DNA of 64,000 nt from Heterorhizobium halophytocola (GCF_017873095.1 NZ_JAGGJU010000007.1:234941-298940), one strand, 5' to 3'; shown: positions 55,173-63,617, counted from the stretch's first letter. Numbers and translations: made by a program. The notes: generated by a model not told the origin, from the letters alone.

Positions 55173-55598
55173 TCAGTCTTCTTCGCCGGCCTTCTCGGCA
55201 CTTTCGAGAACCGGGGCAGGGGCGGGAGCCGTTGTCGGGGGCGCGTGGGCGGCGAGCCAGACCTGCAGTGCCTCGACCGTCTTCAGCCGCAGGCTGGTCT
55301 GCCGCAACATGGCGCGCGCCAGCGAGCGGTCGTGGCTTTCCAGCCCCATCTCGACCATCACCTCGGCCAGCGAAATACCGCGCATCGCCATGATGCCCCG
55401 CAACCGATCGACCGTCTCGCGGGTAAGATAGCGGCCGGTGGCAATCGGGGCTGGAGCTGCGGTTCGGATGGATCCCGCTGCAACCGGCATCTGCTGGTCC
55501 TCGCCAAGCCAGACGACAAACGCCTGCTGCTCCTCCACCGAGGCTTTCGCCCAGGAGTGCTTCAGCTTTTCCAGCCGGGTCCGTTTGATTTTCGTCAC
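55173..55598 (-). CDS. Small protein of unknown function
   Basis: A 141-residue protein. It begins with a basic helix (TKIKRTRLEKLKHSWAKASV), has a central helical region (YLTRETVDRLRGIMAMRGIS) and ends in an Ala/Pro-rich acidic tail. The GTG at 55598 follows AAGGTGACGCT; the frame upstream looks non-coding. No family is recognised. The central part could be a nucleic-acid-binding helical domain, but this is a guess. Confidence 0.6.
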   Translation of the reverse strand: MTKIKRTRLEKLKHSWAKASVEEQQAFVVWLGEDQQMPVAAGSIRTAAPAPIATGRYLTRETVDRLRGIMAMRGISLAEVMVEMGLESHDRSLARAMLRQTSLRLKTVEALQVWLAAHAPPTTAPAPAPVLESAEKAGEED

Positions 55599-55691
55599 AG
55601 CGTCACCTTGGAAGGCGATTCGGGAATGTGCCCTTGGGGCTGACGGAGCTTTAACGGCAACGGACCGTTCCGTCACCCGCCGACCCCGCAT

Positions 55692-55719
55692 AAAAAAACT
55701 GCCGGCTGCTGAGCCCGGC
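55692..55719 (-). terminator. Intrinsic terminator upstream of the integration junction
   Basis: On the minus strand GCCGG, a 9-base loop, CCGGC and AG are followed by seven T. It ends the transcript that enters from the tRNA-Thr remnant and small reading frames at 55.7-56.0 kb. Confidence 0.6.
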
Positions 55720-55730
55720 GGTTGCCGGGA

Positions 55731-55994
55731 TCAGCCGGCCTTGCCGTTTTCAAGATCGCCCAGGGCAAGCCTCTTGTCTGCGCCGGAATCCCCCTTGCCG
55801 CCGGGTACCGGCACCCTCATGCCCAGGCGCCGCGTCTTGGCGAAAGGTGCGGCAATGGCACGGCTGGCACCTTATGTGTCGGTCGGCAGAATGAGCGGCT
55901 CGCTCTTTTGCAGATCTTTGACGGCAAAGACGACCGTGGGCGCGCCGCGCCATGTTTCGCGAACCAGCGTCTCGATCACTGCCAGCGGCAGCAT
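55731..55994 (-). pseudogene. Possible small gene interrupted by an in-frame stop
   Basis: From the ATG at 55994 a GC3-rich frame reads MLPLAVIETLVRETWRGAPT and continues to ILPTDT, where a TAA stop (55874-55872) ends it after 40 codons. The same frame then stays open as GASRAIAAPFAKTRRLGMRV through to a TGA at 55731, shortly before a strong terminator. Either this is a broken gene of about 87 codons, or only the first 40 codons are used. No ribosome site is evident. It may have lost its promoter context when the neighbouring tRNA gene was split by integration. Confidence 0.35.
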
Positions 55995-56031
55995 CAAAAA
56001 TGTGTCGTGAAGTGGATTGGGAGAAGGTAAA

Positions 56032-56077
56032 TGGTGCTGCTAGAGAGATTTGAACTCTCGGCCTCTCCCTTACCAAG
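56032..56077 (-). other. tRNA-Thr(GGT) 3' fragment: attachment-site junction of an integrated element
   Basis: On the minus strand the bases from CTTGGTAAG (anticodon loop, GGT) through the T-arm GAGAGTTCAAATCTCTC to TAGCAGCACCA match the 3' part of a tRNA-Thr gene. The 5' half is missing; sequence beyond 56077 does not continue the tRNA. A tyrosine recombinase gene ends 21 bp away. This is the usual scar of an element integrated in a tRNA gene, with the island lying at higher coordinates and the restored tRNA expected at its far end. Confidence 0.88.
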
Positions 56078-56097
56078 TATGTTCTCATTGGGGCGCA

Positions 56098-57129
56098 TCA
56101 ATTTGATTTACCTTTAAGTTCTCTATTACCCTCTGAAAACTCCCCGGATTTTCCCCAAGGGAGCGAAGATATTGAAGAGGACAGGTTGTCTACATTCAGG
56201 TGCGCATAACGCAGCACCATCTTCTCGGATTTCCATCCGCCAAGCCTCATCAACGCAATCAGATCGCGGTTAACCTGGTAGTGCCAGGTCGCCCAGGTAT
56301 GCCGGCAGTCGTGCGGCGTGAAGTCGGATATGCCGGCTCGCCTGCATGCTCCCTTAAAGCCGGACTTAATCTGCCCGCCACCACCGGCTTTCACCTCATA
56401 TGGCTTGCCGTCCGGCCGCCGAAATACAGCACCCTCTCGTCGAGGCAGATTGGCAAGCGTGGCGACCACATAAGGGTGCAGGGGCACGCCACGATCCTCG
56501 CCGCTCTTGGTATCGAGAAAAGACACATGGGCGCGCGAAAGATCGACTTGCTGCCAATCCAGATAAAGCGCCTCGGAGAGACGGGCACCGCTATAGAGCA
56601 GGAAGATCACCAGTGGCTTCAAGTGTACCGCACTAGCCTCGATCAGCCGATCGGCCTCCGCATGCGAGATCCACCGAATTCGTCCCTTGGCCTGCTTTGG
56701 TCGCTCGATGATCGGTGTATCGCAGAGCCGGCGCTTGGCGGCAAAGTGCAACACCGCCGAGGTCGGGGTGTAGACTTGCCGGTTTCGCGTGGCGGCCGTT
56801 GCCTTCGGGTACAGCTTGCGCGCCGCCCCATCGATAGCTGCCTGGTCTATCTCGCCGAGTGGCTTAGTGCCGAAGTGACGCGCCACTATATCGACAAAGC
56901 GGCTTGCCCCGCCGTTCTCGAGATACATCACGCTGGCTTCAAGGAACGTCGCTGTCTTTCGCGTTCCGTGGATGGAACGGTCGAGGATCTCCGCTTCTCG
57001 CCGGAGGCGGATTTCTTCCGCCCTGTCTCGTTCGTCAGTGCCTGTAGTTTCGTCCACAGTGACGCCTCGGACGGTGCCACGGATGTACCAGTTTTTGCCG
57101 CCATGTCGGCGGGCGAGCTTAAGCGGCAT
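56098..57129 (-). CDS. int: Tyrosine recombinase/integrase of the island
   Basis: A 343-residue phage-type integrase. Catalytic residues are visible: Arg183 in YSGARLSEALYLDW, His273 and Arg276 in TPHDCRHTWATWH, and the nucleophile Tyr308 in MVLRYAHLN. An arm-binding-like N-terminus (RRHGGKNWYIRGTVRG) and a core-binding domain precede them. Its 3' end lies 21 bp from the tRNA-Thr fragment, as expected for an element that carries its own attachment site. The first 202 bp overlap the excisionase-like gene in another frame. Confidence 0.95.
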   Translation of the reverse strand: MPLKLARRHGGKNWYIRGTVRGVTVDETTGTDERDRAEEIRLRREAEILDRSIHGTRKTATFLEASVMYLENGGASRFVDIVARHFGTKPLGEIDQAAIDGAARKLYPKATAATRNRQVYTPTSAVLHFAAKRRLCDTPIIERPKQAKGRIRWISHAEADRLIEASAVHLKPLVIFLLYSGARLSEALYLDWQQVDLSRAHVSFLDTKSGEDRGVPLHPYVVATLANLPRREGAVFRRPDGKPYEVKAGGGGQIKSGFKGACRRAGISDFTPHDCRHTWATWHYQVNRDLIALMRLGGWKSEKMVLRYAHLNVDNLSSSISSLPWGKSGEFSEGNRELKGKSN

Positions 57130-57293
57130 TGCAGGGCCTCCAGAAGGGAGGAAACGTCCGCGTCGGTGAAAACCTTACGCTGGCCGACCTTCCTGTAAAA
57201 CGGTTTGTCCTTGAGGATTTCGCGAAGCGTGCGCGTCGAGACGTGCAGCATTTGGGCGACATCCTCCGCGGTGTGGATTTTGGGGAGTGGCAT
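56928..57293 (-). CDS. Excisionase-like helix-turn-helix protein
   Basis: A 121-residue protein whose first 55 residues are a MerR/AlpA-type winged helix (IHTAEDVAQMLHVSTRTLRE, then YRKVGQRKVFTDADVSSLL), typical of recombination directionality factors. The basic tail (ASGEKRRSSTVPSTERERQR) lies in the region overlapping int by 202 bp in a different frame. It would control excision of the island and binding near the attachment site. Confidence 0.8.
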   Translation of the reverse strand: MPLPKIHTAEDVAQMLHVSTRTLREILKDKPFYRKVGQRKVFTDADVSSLLEALQCRLSSPADMAAKTGTSVAPSEASLWTKLQALTNETGRKKSASGEKRRSSTVPSTERERQRRSLKPA

Positions 57294-57462
57294 CAGTTCC
57301 TCCTCATTATTCTCAATTGCGAAAAGTCCACGCGGTGAAACATCATTTGAATAGGCAATATCCTGGTTTTAAGGGGGTAAGTTCTTCAAGCCGGCGGGGA
57401 GGTGGCGCTCGGTATTCGTGATGCTCCTTTTGGAAAGATAAGGGAGAGCCGACGCTGCCTAT

Positions 57463-57642
57463 TCAGGCTTTGGCGTCGGCCTTCGTCATCTCATCTCGAC
57501 TTTGGTGGAAGATTTGAAACAGGCGGAATACGATCTCAGAATTCATCGATCGCCCATTTTCCATCGCCGAATATTTGATAGCAGTGCGGAGCTTGTCGGG
57601 CATCCGAAGTGGGAACTGCCCGGTCGTGCGCGTTTGTTGCAT
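57463..57642 (-). CDS. Arc-type ribbon-helix-helix repressor
   Basis: A 59-residue protein of the Arc family. TTGQFPLRMPDKLRTAIKYS gives the beta-strand and first helix, and ENGRSMNSEIVFRLFQIF the second helix. The ATG at 57642 lies beside three TCACNGTGA palindromes. A longer in-frame upstream extension is not credible because it runs through the operator region and the divergent gene. It probably represses one or both divergent promoters. Confidence 0.82.
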   Translation of the reverse strand: MQQTRTTGQFPLRMPDKLRTAIKYSAMENGRSMNSEIVFRLFQIFHQSRDEMTKADAKA

Positions 57643-57661
57643 AAATCGCACCTCAATGTGT

Positions 57662-57731
57662 GTCACTGTGATATCATCAAAGATGTCACAGTGACGCCAT
57701 TGCGTCAACGGTAAAAAAACGTCACCGTGAC
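57662..57731. promoter_or_regulatory. Three TCACNGTGA palindromes between the divergent repressor genes
   Basis: TCACTGTGA (57663-57671), TCACAGTGA (57686-57694) and TCACCGTGA (57722-57730), each preceded by G, lie with centres 23 and 36 bp apart in the 123-bp gap between the two Arc-type genes. The first two also form a larger inverted repeat, GTCACTGTGA with TCACAGTGAC. They are probable operators for one or both repressors. Confidence 0.75.
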
Positions 57732-57765
57732 AGCATGCGGAATTAACGGAAAATCGTAGTCGGCC

Positions 57766-58119
57766 ATGACAAACAATACTGGTAGAGATAGCGACAAATT
57801 CATGCTCAGGCTGCCGGAGGGTATGCGACATGAGATCAAAGTGGCGGCAGACCATTCGGGCCGATCGATGAATGCCGAGATCGTCGCTCGGCTCGGAGCA
57901 ACATTCGATAAAGAGTTTGATGCACCGGTAGAGATCGTTCAGATTAAACCAATTAGTATAAGCAAGCAGAACGCCGCAGCGCTGCTCGGCGTATCCCAAC
58001 CCGAGTTAGATTTGCTCGTTGAGCAAGGTTTTATCCCTCGGCCCAAAGTCGCCGGTACAATTATCTTATATCCTGCTAAAGAGTTCGAAAGTGCTGCCCG
58101 TAGATTCTTAGCTGACTGA
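57766..58119 (+). CDS. Arc-type repressor with a C-terminal MerR-like helix-turn-helix
   Basis: A 117-residue protein. Residues 1-50 are an Arc ribbon-helix-helix (DKFMLRLPEGMRHEIKVAAD, then SGRSMNAEIVARLG). Residues about 60-115 read ISISKQNAAALLGVSQPELD and LVEQGFIPRPKVAGTIILYP, like a MerR/excisionase-type helix-turn-helix. The fusion is unusual. It is divergent from the smaller Arc protein across the operator cluster. Confidence 0.8.
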   Translation: MTNNTGRDSDKFMLRLPEGMRHEIKVAADHSGRSMNAEIVARLGATFDKEFDAPVEIVQIKPISISKQNAAALLGVSQPELDLLVEQGFIPRPKVAGTIILYPAKEFESAARRFLAD

Positions 58120-58450
58120 TTTGGAGATTGGTTTCATCACCGGCTGCAGTGGGGCCGTGAGGAGACTGTCTGCTTGCGGGCATCGACTGGCGTTAACAGA
58201 CATTCCTCTTCACTCACCATATTGACGTCCCCGGCCATTTGCCGCCGGTCGGGTCCGTTCCATACTGCGTAGCCGCATTCTGCACAGCCGCCGTTCAGCC
58301 TGTGGTGCGGCAAGTTGATCGTTCGCTGCAGCAAACGGGCAATATCACAGCAGCGTCTCTATGCGCGCTCAACTGAGTATGGCGTGTTTACCGGCCTAGC
58401 AAAGCTCGTCATAATCAAGACAGCATTAGGCGCAGGAACGACAGGAAAAA
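58120..58450. other. Gene-free gap upstream of the defence-like pair
   Basis: About 330 bp with no convincing gene. A 65-codon minus-strand frame (58334-58137) contains CAECGYAVWNG and could be a small zinc-ribbon-like protein or a remnant, but has no support beyond that. The segment 58370-58450 is relatively AT-rich and probably holds the promoter of the two-gene unit. Confidence 0.35.
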
Positions 58451-59332
58451 ATGTCCACCTATTTCACAGACCGGCAATACGGACTTCGGCCGCCGACGAT
58501 TGATGTCATCGACGAGCGCTTGTGGGCCGGGCTATACAGTCTGATCCAGACCCGCATCGGCGATGGCTCATTCGGATTGCGCTTTCCTGAGCAATGTCCG
58601 GATGGGAACGACCCGTGCGGGTGCGATGAACACTCCTTCCAACGGGTACTGGCAGCGGAAGTACCTTGGGTGGAATGGCCGCTTTCACCGACCGAAGTAC
58701 CGGCCACCCCCGTAATTCTCGACCTTTTGGAATTTTGCGCCGCTGCTGTGGGGCAGCCCGTTCAAGGGTCTTTTCATTCGTTCTTTCGGCATTACCATCT
58801 CAGTTGGGACCGAGCTGCGGGCCTTGAGCGGTTCATCGCAGATGTTAACATGCTGTTCAGCCGCAATGGGCTGGCGTTTGAGCTTACGCCCGCGGGGCAG
58901 GCTCGACGTCTCCTCCCGGCGCCGCTGGCCGCAGCGATCGCATGGACCCTTTTCCAAACAGGGGATGGCGAGACGGATCGCCTGCTCGAGGCCGCACGGC
59001 GACGGATCGTGTCGCCAAAGTCGGAAGATCGCCAGGACTCGCTTGAAAAGCTCTGGGACGCATTTGAGCGGCTGAAAACGCTTGAGCCAGGGGTGAATAA
59101 ACGCGTGCAGGCAGATGCGCTATTAGACCGTGTTGCCGCACCGAACTCGGCATTCCGTCAATTGCTGGCGCGCGAAGCGATCGAGTTGACGGACATTGGC
59201 AACAGCTTTCGTATCCGCCATTCGGAGGTTACGCAGGAAGCGCTGACTTCGCCAGAACAGATCGACTACCTGTTCATGCGAATGTTTGCTTTCGTGCGAA
59301 TGGTTCTGAAAGGGACCAGCCGTGGCGGATAA
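58451..59332 (+). CDS. AbiJ/Abi-like protein (candidate abortive infection component)
   Basis: A 293-residue protein. The N-terminus (YFTDRQYGLRPPTIDVIDER, then LWAGLYSLIQTRIGDG) and FIADVNMLFSRNGLAFELTP resemble the AbiJ N-terminal domain 4 group. The C-terminal half (SLEKLWDAFERLKTLEPGVN, then LTDIGNSFRIRHSEVTQEAL and DYLFMRMFAFVRMVL) resembles the HEPN-like Abi C-terminal domain, with the IRHSE segment as a possible active site. A toxic RNase or sensing role is plausible but unproven. It overlaps the next gene by 11 bp, so the two are surely co-expressed. The family placement is from memory of motifs. Confidence 0.6.
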   Translation: MSTYFTDRQYGLRPPTIDVIDERLWAGLYSLIQTRIGDGSFGLRFPEQCPDGNDPCGCDEHSFQRVLAAEVPWVEWPLSPTEVPATPVILDLLEFCAAAVGQPVQGSFHSFFRHYHLSWDRAAGLERFIADVNMLFSRNGLAFELTPAGQARRLLPAPLAAAIAWTLFQTGDGETDRLLEAARRRIVSPKSEDRQDSLEKLWDAFERLKTLEPGVNKRVQADALLDRVAAPNSAFRQLLAREAIELTDIGNSFRIRHSEVTQEALTSPEQIDYLFMRMFAFVRMVLKGTSRGG

Positions 59333-62300
59333 GAAGACGGCTAAACCAAAGAGCGGCAAATCCAGACGGCCTCGCAAGCGTCGCACCACCACTGGCGGGG
59401 GTATTCCGGCGCGATCGAGGGGCCGCTCCGGCAATCCCGGCTACGCCGGCTACGAGTATCAGATCGAGGTCACCGTCTGGGTGGCGCTCGACCTTCTGCT
59501 GGCCAAGGCCGCGACCGAGGAAGTCGTCGTCGAACCTAGCTCCGATGAGGATCTCGAAGCCGCCGTTAGAGAGCCTTCGACCGCTTCATTGGGGCTGACA
59601 GCGGAAGGCGAGAGTCTCAATTTGATCTTGCAGGCGAAGACCCGGTCGGGATCGCCATGGTCGACCGCGGCGATCGCGGATGTGCTGCTCGGCAAGGACG
59701 CTGACCAGACAGACAAGGGAAGAAAGCGCATCCGGCCTTTGGAGATGCTGCAGGCGGCTTCGCAGCGACGTTATGTCTTTGTCACCAACGAAGCATCAGC
59801 CGAGGGTTTGAGACCACACGAAGGCGAGCACCTGTTCGACTTCCCTGAAGCCGACGAACTTCCGCCCTACAGCCGGGGGGGCTACGACGCCACAGCTCAG
59901 GCCGCGCTCGCTCCGCGTATTCTGCTGCTGACAGGCGTGACGCGTGAGGTTTTGGCGACCCGGATCAGCGCACTACTGTCCCGGCATGGGCATGTCCCCG
60001 CATCGAAGCACGCCGATTGCCTGAGCGATCTTCGCGACGTTGTTCGCCAGAGAATACAGGGCGCCAACGAAGGGCGTTGGAAGCGCTCGGAGCTGCTTGA
60101 TGTTCTGGTTCGTCATGGCGGTTCGGTAGCGCCGACACGCGATATGGATCACTACGTTCGCCCTAGTTCTTTTGACGCCATCAAGGAGCGACTCGACACG
60201 TCGCATGCTGCAGTCATTGTCGGGCCGTCGGGTACGGGTAAGACCCTAACGGCCGACATCCTTGAGCTTGATCTTCGGCGCGGCACGCCACCGTTTGATA
60301 TTGTCGGCGAGGAGTATGGACCCGGACATGTTCGGCATCATCTGACGCGATCTGATCCTGTTCTGTTTCACTTGCGCGATCCATGGGGTGGCAACCGGCT
60401 CACGCCTGGCGCAGATCGCTGGAGCGGAGAGCTTCCCAAGCTGCTCGACAGCGCAGGCCCCGGCCGCAAGTTCTTGATCACGTCCCGCTCGGACGTCCTT
60501 CAAAGTGCCGGCATCGAGATGATGAAGGATCTCCAGTCCTATGTCGTGTCCATCAAGGTTGAGGATTATGGGCCGAAGCGCCTCGGCGAAATCTATGACG
60601 GCATCGCCGCCGATCTAACTGGCCATGCTCGTGGGCTCGCGGGTCAGCACCGCGACCGGGCACTAGCAGAGCTGACGCGCCCTTATGAGATAAAGCGCTT
60701 CCTCGTCGCGCTCAGCCGCGAAAATGGCGAGAAACCGCGCAAGATTGATGCGATTCTTGCCGACTCTCAGGTCGAGGCCATCTCCAAGGTTATCGCCGCT
60801 CAGATCGCGTCGTTCGGAGTGGATGGCGCTGAGAGCTCCGCTGTCATCTGGGCGATGCTTAATACTCGCGGAGCGGTCGCACGAGATGTCTTCGCCAAGC
60901 TTGGAAGGCGTCTCAGAGACGCCGATCCGGTTTTGCGGCCTGACATTGAAGGATTGATTGATTTCCTCGTCGCCGGACAGAACCTGCGACAGGACGGCGC
61001 GGCGCTGTCCTTCCACCATCCCCGCGTTGAGGACGGGTTGCGTCTTATATTCATGCGTCGCGCCCGCGACGCCGAACGCACGCTTTCGACAGTCGTCGAC
61101 GTCTTAGTCGGCTGGGATAATGGCAACGAAGACTGGGGTTTGGAGACGGGGCTCGGAATCCTGCGGGCGGCGGCTCGGATCGAGGACCTAAACCTCGATC
61201 TCAGCGACGCGACGCAAGAGCGCCTAGACGCTCATCTGGAGGCCGTGGCACTATCCGCCCACAAGCGCACCGACTTCGAAAGGGCGCTGCGCGATCTCGA
61301 GCGTTTCGGTTCGCCCGACCATGTACCAAGTCGTTTAGCCAGGATCCTTCTCGAAGGCGGCCCGAAAACGGAGGCGCCGGTGTTTCGCGAGCGTTGGCAC
61401 GCACCGCAGGTCAGCGATGAAGAGGTGGCGACGTTGCGAAGCGACGGGCGTACGAAGACCCTGATCGATCGATTTGTCCGCGAGGTACTGCCGTTTTCGT
61501 ATCGCGAGTACTGTCCGGAGCTGATCGCGCTGCTCGGCAAAATTGGAACCGAGCTTGACGACGCGTTCTGGGATGCACTGAATTCCGTCGCGGTTCCTGG
61601 GGGGCCGCATGAGAATATCGACGTGATCGTCACGGGCGCGCTATCGGGCGATACTCCGGATTACGACCGGGCGATCGCGCGGTTTGCGCGCTCGGAGGCC
61701 GAAGCCGACACGTGGTTGGAGGGTTTCGCTGAGGACACCTACCGAGCGCAAGAGCACGCCGTCGACGCGGACGCGGCTGATCACATCATCGACGAACCCG
61801 GCGATCAGTACTTCAACGCTCGCCAAGGCATGAAAGTCATCGTGAAAGTTCGTCGGGCGCGCGATGGCATTGATTGGATCGTCGACAGCCCGCATTGCAA
61901 ACTTCTCGTCCACGCACTGGCCGAATTGATCTCGGAAAGCCCCCGTTCGCCTCAACTTTCGGAACTGGCATTTCTGCTCGAGCATGCCGAGGATTGGGGT
62001 CGCGACCAGGCGTGGCATGCCGCCCAGCAGCACTGGGACAACGGCCTAAGCGAATTCCTATTGGCGGAGTTGACCCGGTCCGACTTAAAGAGCGCCAGCC
62101 ATCGCCAACGCCTCGTGGAGATCGCCGCAGTTAACGGCGGAACCGGAGACCCAGTTCCCGATCTCCTTATGGTCTTTGGAGGCGCTTCGGCCGAGAGGCG
62201 CCTGGAGATCGTCTATGACCTGATAGCAACGAAGCTCAATGATGATCCGGAAGGTAAGAACGCCTTCGCAACGCGCCGTGCTTGGGTGGATCGGCTGGTC

Positions 62301-63617
62301 CAGAATCTCGGTGAGGCTGAACGCGGATTGGCTAACGGTTTGGTCGACATCCTGACTGGCGAGGACATCCGGGCTGCGGCATCAGCGCTGCCAGAACCAG
62401 CTCGTGACCTTGCGACCTCAATCTTGCATACCTGTTCGATTGATCTCGCCGGACCGCTCGCGTGTCTGGCGGCAGCGGCCGGGCTCGACATCAAGGCGGC
62501 TGCGGAACGACTGCTAAGGACCGATGATGCGGGCGACGGCCGGGAGGCGATCCAGGCGCTACACATCGCGAATGGCGTCGACCTGCGCACGTGTCTGCGA
62601 AAGGCTATGGCGCACAAGCGCTACGTTGTGCGTCGAGAAGCACTTCGCGCGCTCGTGCCCGACGCGACCCCCGATGAGCGAAAGCATCTGATTTTGGTCG
62701 CCAGCGACGACAGTGCAGATATGCGACTGGCCTTTGCGCACCTCATGGAGGAACACCGTTGGCCAGAGGCCATCGACCCCTTGATTGAATTGCTCGCCGA
62801 TACACGAAATTTCGGCAGCCATTTGCCGATGGGAGGTGCGTGGTCGCGATTCAGCGTCCCTCGGGCAGCAGCGCGGGCCCTTGGAGCATTCGAAGGACTG
62901 CCGGTCAGCGCCATCGATGCTCTACTTGACGCTGCTAGCGCGCACTCCGCCGATCCGTTCGTCGCTTGTGCCGCCTTGTCTGCGCTGGCGAAGCAGGACG
63001 ATGCACGCATTACCCCGGTTTTGTTGACGGCGCTCGAAAGTCCCGGACTGGACGATGACGCGGCCTATCGGCCACGGGCGCAGGCCGCGGCCTGGGCGCT
63101 GTGTACCCGTGCCACGAGTGAGAAGCTCGACGCATTGGATGGTGACGCAGCACGCGTCGCGCAACGCGATACTTCGGTGATTGCCGGCCCGCTCTTGGTC
63201 GCCTTCGGCGCGCTAGGCGGCGAGCTGCGTGAGAAACTGCTCAGAGAACTGCGCGCCGCGAAGCAGTCCGAGCGCGAGACGCTTGTTCGAATGACTGCAA
63301 TAGCGGTGGACAGGGTCGGTGGGTTGTCGCTGGATGACCGCGAGCAAATTGTATGGCGATTGGCGCGTGGCGAGTCCCTGGATGGGCTGAACCCGAATGA
63401 ACGCGCCGCGGTCGAGAATTGGAGCCAAGCACTGAATCTCGATTCGGGATTCGAGCGCTTTATCGCCTGGGTCGCCAACGCTGCGTTTGGATTGCCGCTA
63501 TCCGGAGAGATCGACGGTATCCGGGCGTTCGATCTCCCGAAGCGGATCGGTGTCATGACCATGCGCTCTATGTCGCCATACAGGGAAGAAGAGGCCGGTA
63601 TCGACGACGGTATGTAA
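59322..63617 (+). CDS. Nuclease-STAND NTPase-HEAT repeat protein (Avs-like antiviral candidate)
   Basis: A 1431-residue protein. After a basic 35-residue tail, residues about 38-220 look like a Cap4/DUF4297-type restriction-nuclease domain: GYAGYEYQIEVTVWVALDLL and the QxK-type LILQAKTRSGSPW (Lys106). A P-loop NTPase follows: Walker A GPSGTGKT at 301-308, a Walker B-like VLFHLRDPWG near 347-356, and FLITSRSD at 384-391, the sensor form seen in STAND ATPases. Residues about 480-1400 are alpha-helical with HEAT-like repeats, e.g. HLILVASDDSADMRLAFAHL and VPRAAARALGAFEGLPVSAI. Effector, switch and repeat sensor in this order is the plan of antiviral STAND proteins. It overlaps the AbiJ-like gene. 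Confidence 0.7.
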   Translation: MADKKTAKPKSGKSRRPRKRRTTTGGGIPARSRGRSGNPGYAGYEYQIEVTVWVALDLLLAKAATEEVVVEPSSDEDLEAAVREPSTASLGLTAEGESLNLILQAKTRSGSPWSTAAIADVLLGKDADQTDKGRKRIRPLEMLQAASQRRYVFVTNEASAEGLRPHEGEHLFDFPEADELPPYSRGGYDATAQAALAPRILLLTGVTREVLATRISALLSRHGHVPASKHADCLSDLRDVVRQRIQGANEGRWKRSELLDVLVRHGGSVAPTRDMDHYVRPSSFDAIKERLDTSHAAVIVGPSGTGKTLTADILELDLRRGTPPFDIVGEEYGPGHVRHHLTRSDPVLFHLRDPWGGNRLTPGADRWSGELPKLLDSAGPGRKFLITSRSDVLQSAGIEMMKDLQSYVVSIKVEDYGPKRLGEIYDGIAADLTGHARGLAGQHRDRALAELTRPYEIKRFLVALSRENGEKPRKIDAILADSQVEAISKVIAAQIASFGVDGAESSAVIWAMLNTRGAVARDVFAKLGRRLRDADPVLRPDIEGLIDFLVAGQNLRQDGAALSFHHPRVEDGLRLIFMRRARDAERTLSTVVDVLVGWDNGNEDWGLETGLGILRAAARIEDLNLDLSDATQERLDAHLEAVALSAHKRTDFERALRDLERFGSPDHVPSRLARILLEGGPKTEAPVFRERWHAPQVSDEEVATLRSDGRTKTLIDRFVREVLPFSYREYCPELIALLGKIGTELDDAFWDALNSVAVPGGPHENIDVIVTGALSGDTPDYDRAIARFARSEAEADTWLEGFAEDTYRAQEHAVDADAADHIIDEPGDQYFNARQGMKVIVKVRRARDGIDWIVDSPHCKLLVHALAELISESPRSPQLSELAFLLEHAEDWGRDQAWHAAQQHWDNGLSEFLLAELTRSDLKSASHRQRLVEIAAVNGGTGDPVPDLLMVFGGASAERRLEIVYDLIATKLNDDPEGKNAFATRRAWVDRLVQNLGEAERGLANGLVDILTGEDIRAAASALPEPARDLATSILHTCSIDLAGPLACLAAAAGLDIKAAAERLLRTDDAGDGREAIQALHIANGVDLRTCLRKAMAHKRYVVRREALRALVPDATPDERKHLILVASDDSADMRLAFAHLMEEHRWPEAIDPLIELLADTRNFGSHLPMGGAWSRFSVPRAAARALGAFEGLPVSAIDALLDAASAHSADPFVACAALSALAKQDDARITPVLLTALESPGLDDDAAYRPRAQAAAWALCTRATSEKLDALDGDAARVAQRDTSVIAGPLLVAFGALGGELREKLLRELRAAKQSERETLVRMTAIAVDRVGGLSLDDREQIVWRLARGESLDGLNPNERAAVENWSQALNLDSGFERFIAWVANAAFGLPLSGEIDGIRAFDLPKRIGVMTMRSMSPYREEEAGIDDGM

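Noticed and set aside
55750..56088. A 112-codon minus-strand frame beginning MRTYLVRERPRVQIS
   Set aside because: Its first residues are a translation of the tRNA-Thr fragment, and it runs out of frame with the better coding signal at 55.7-56.0 kb.
57663..57730. A CRISPR-like repeat pattern in the TCACNGTGA cluster
   Set aside because: The units are only 9-10 bp, palindromic and irregularly spaced, as for operators. No CRISPR array was seen in the window.
57643..57999. N-terminal extension of the small Arc-type repressor to 178 residues
   Set aside because: The extension is antisense to the divergent repressor gene and crosses the operators; the 59-residue form is a normal Arc protein.
58137..58334. 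A 65-codon minus-strand frame with a CxxC pair
   Set aside because: There is no clear ribosome site, no recognised family and only one CxxC; noted only as a possible remnant.
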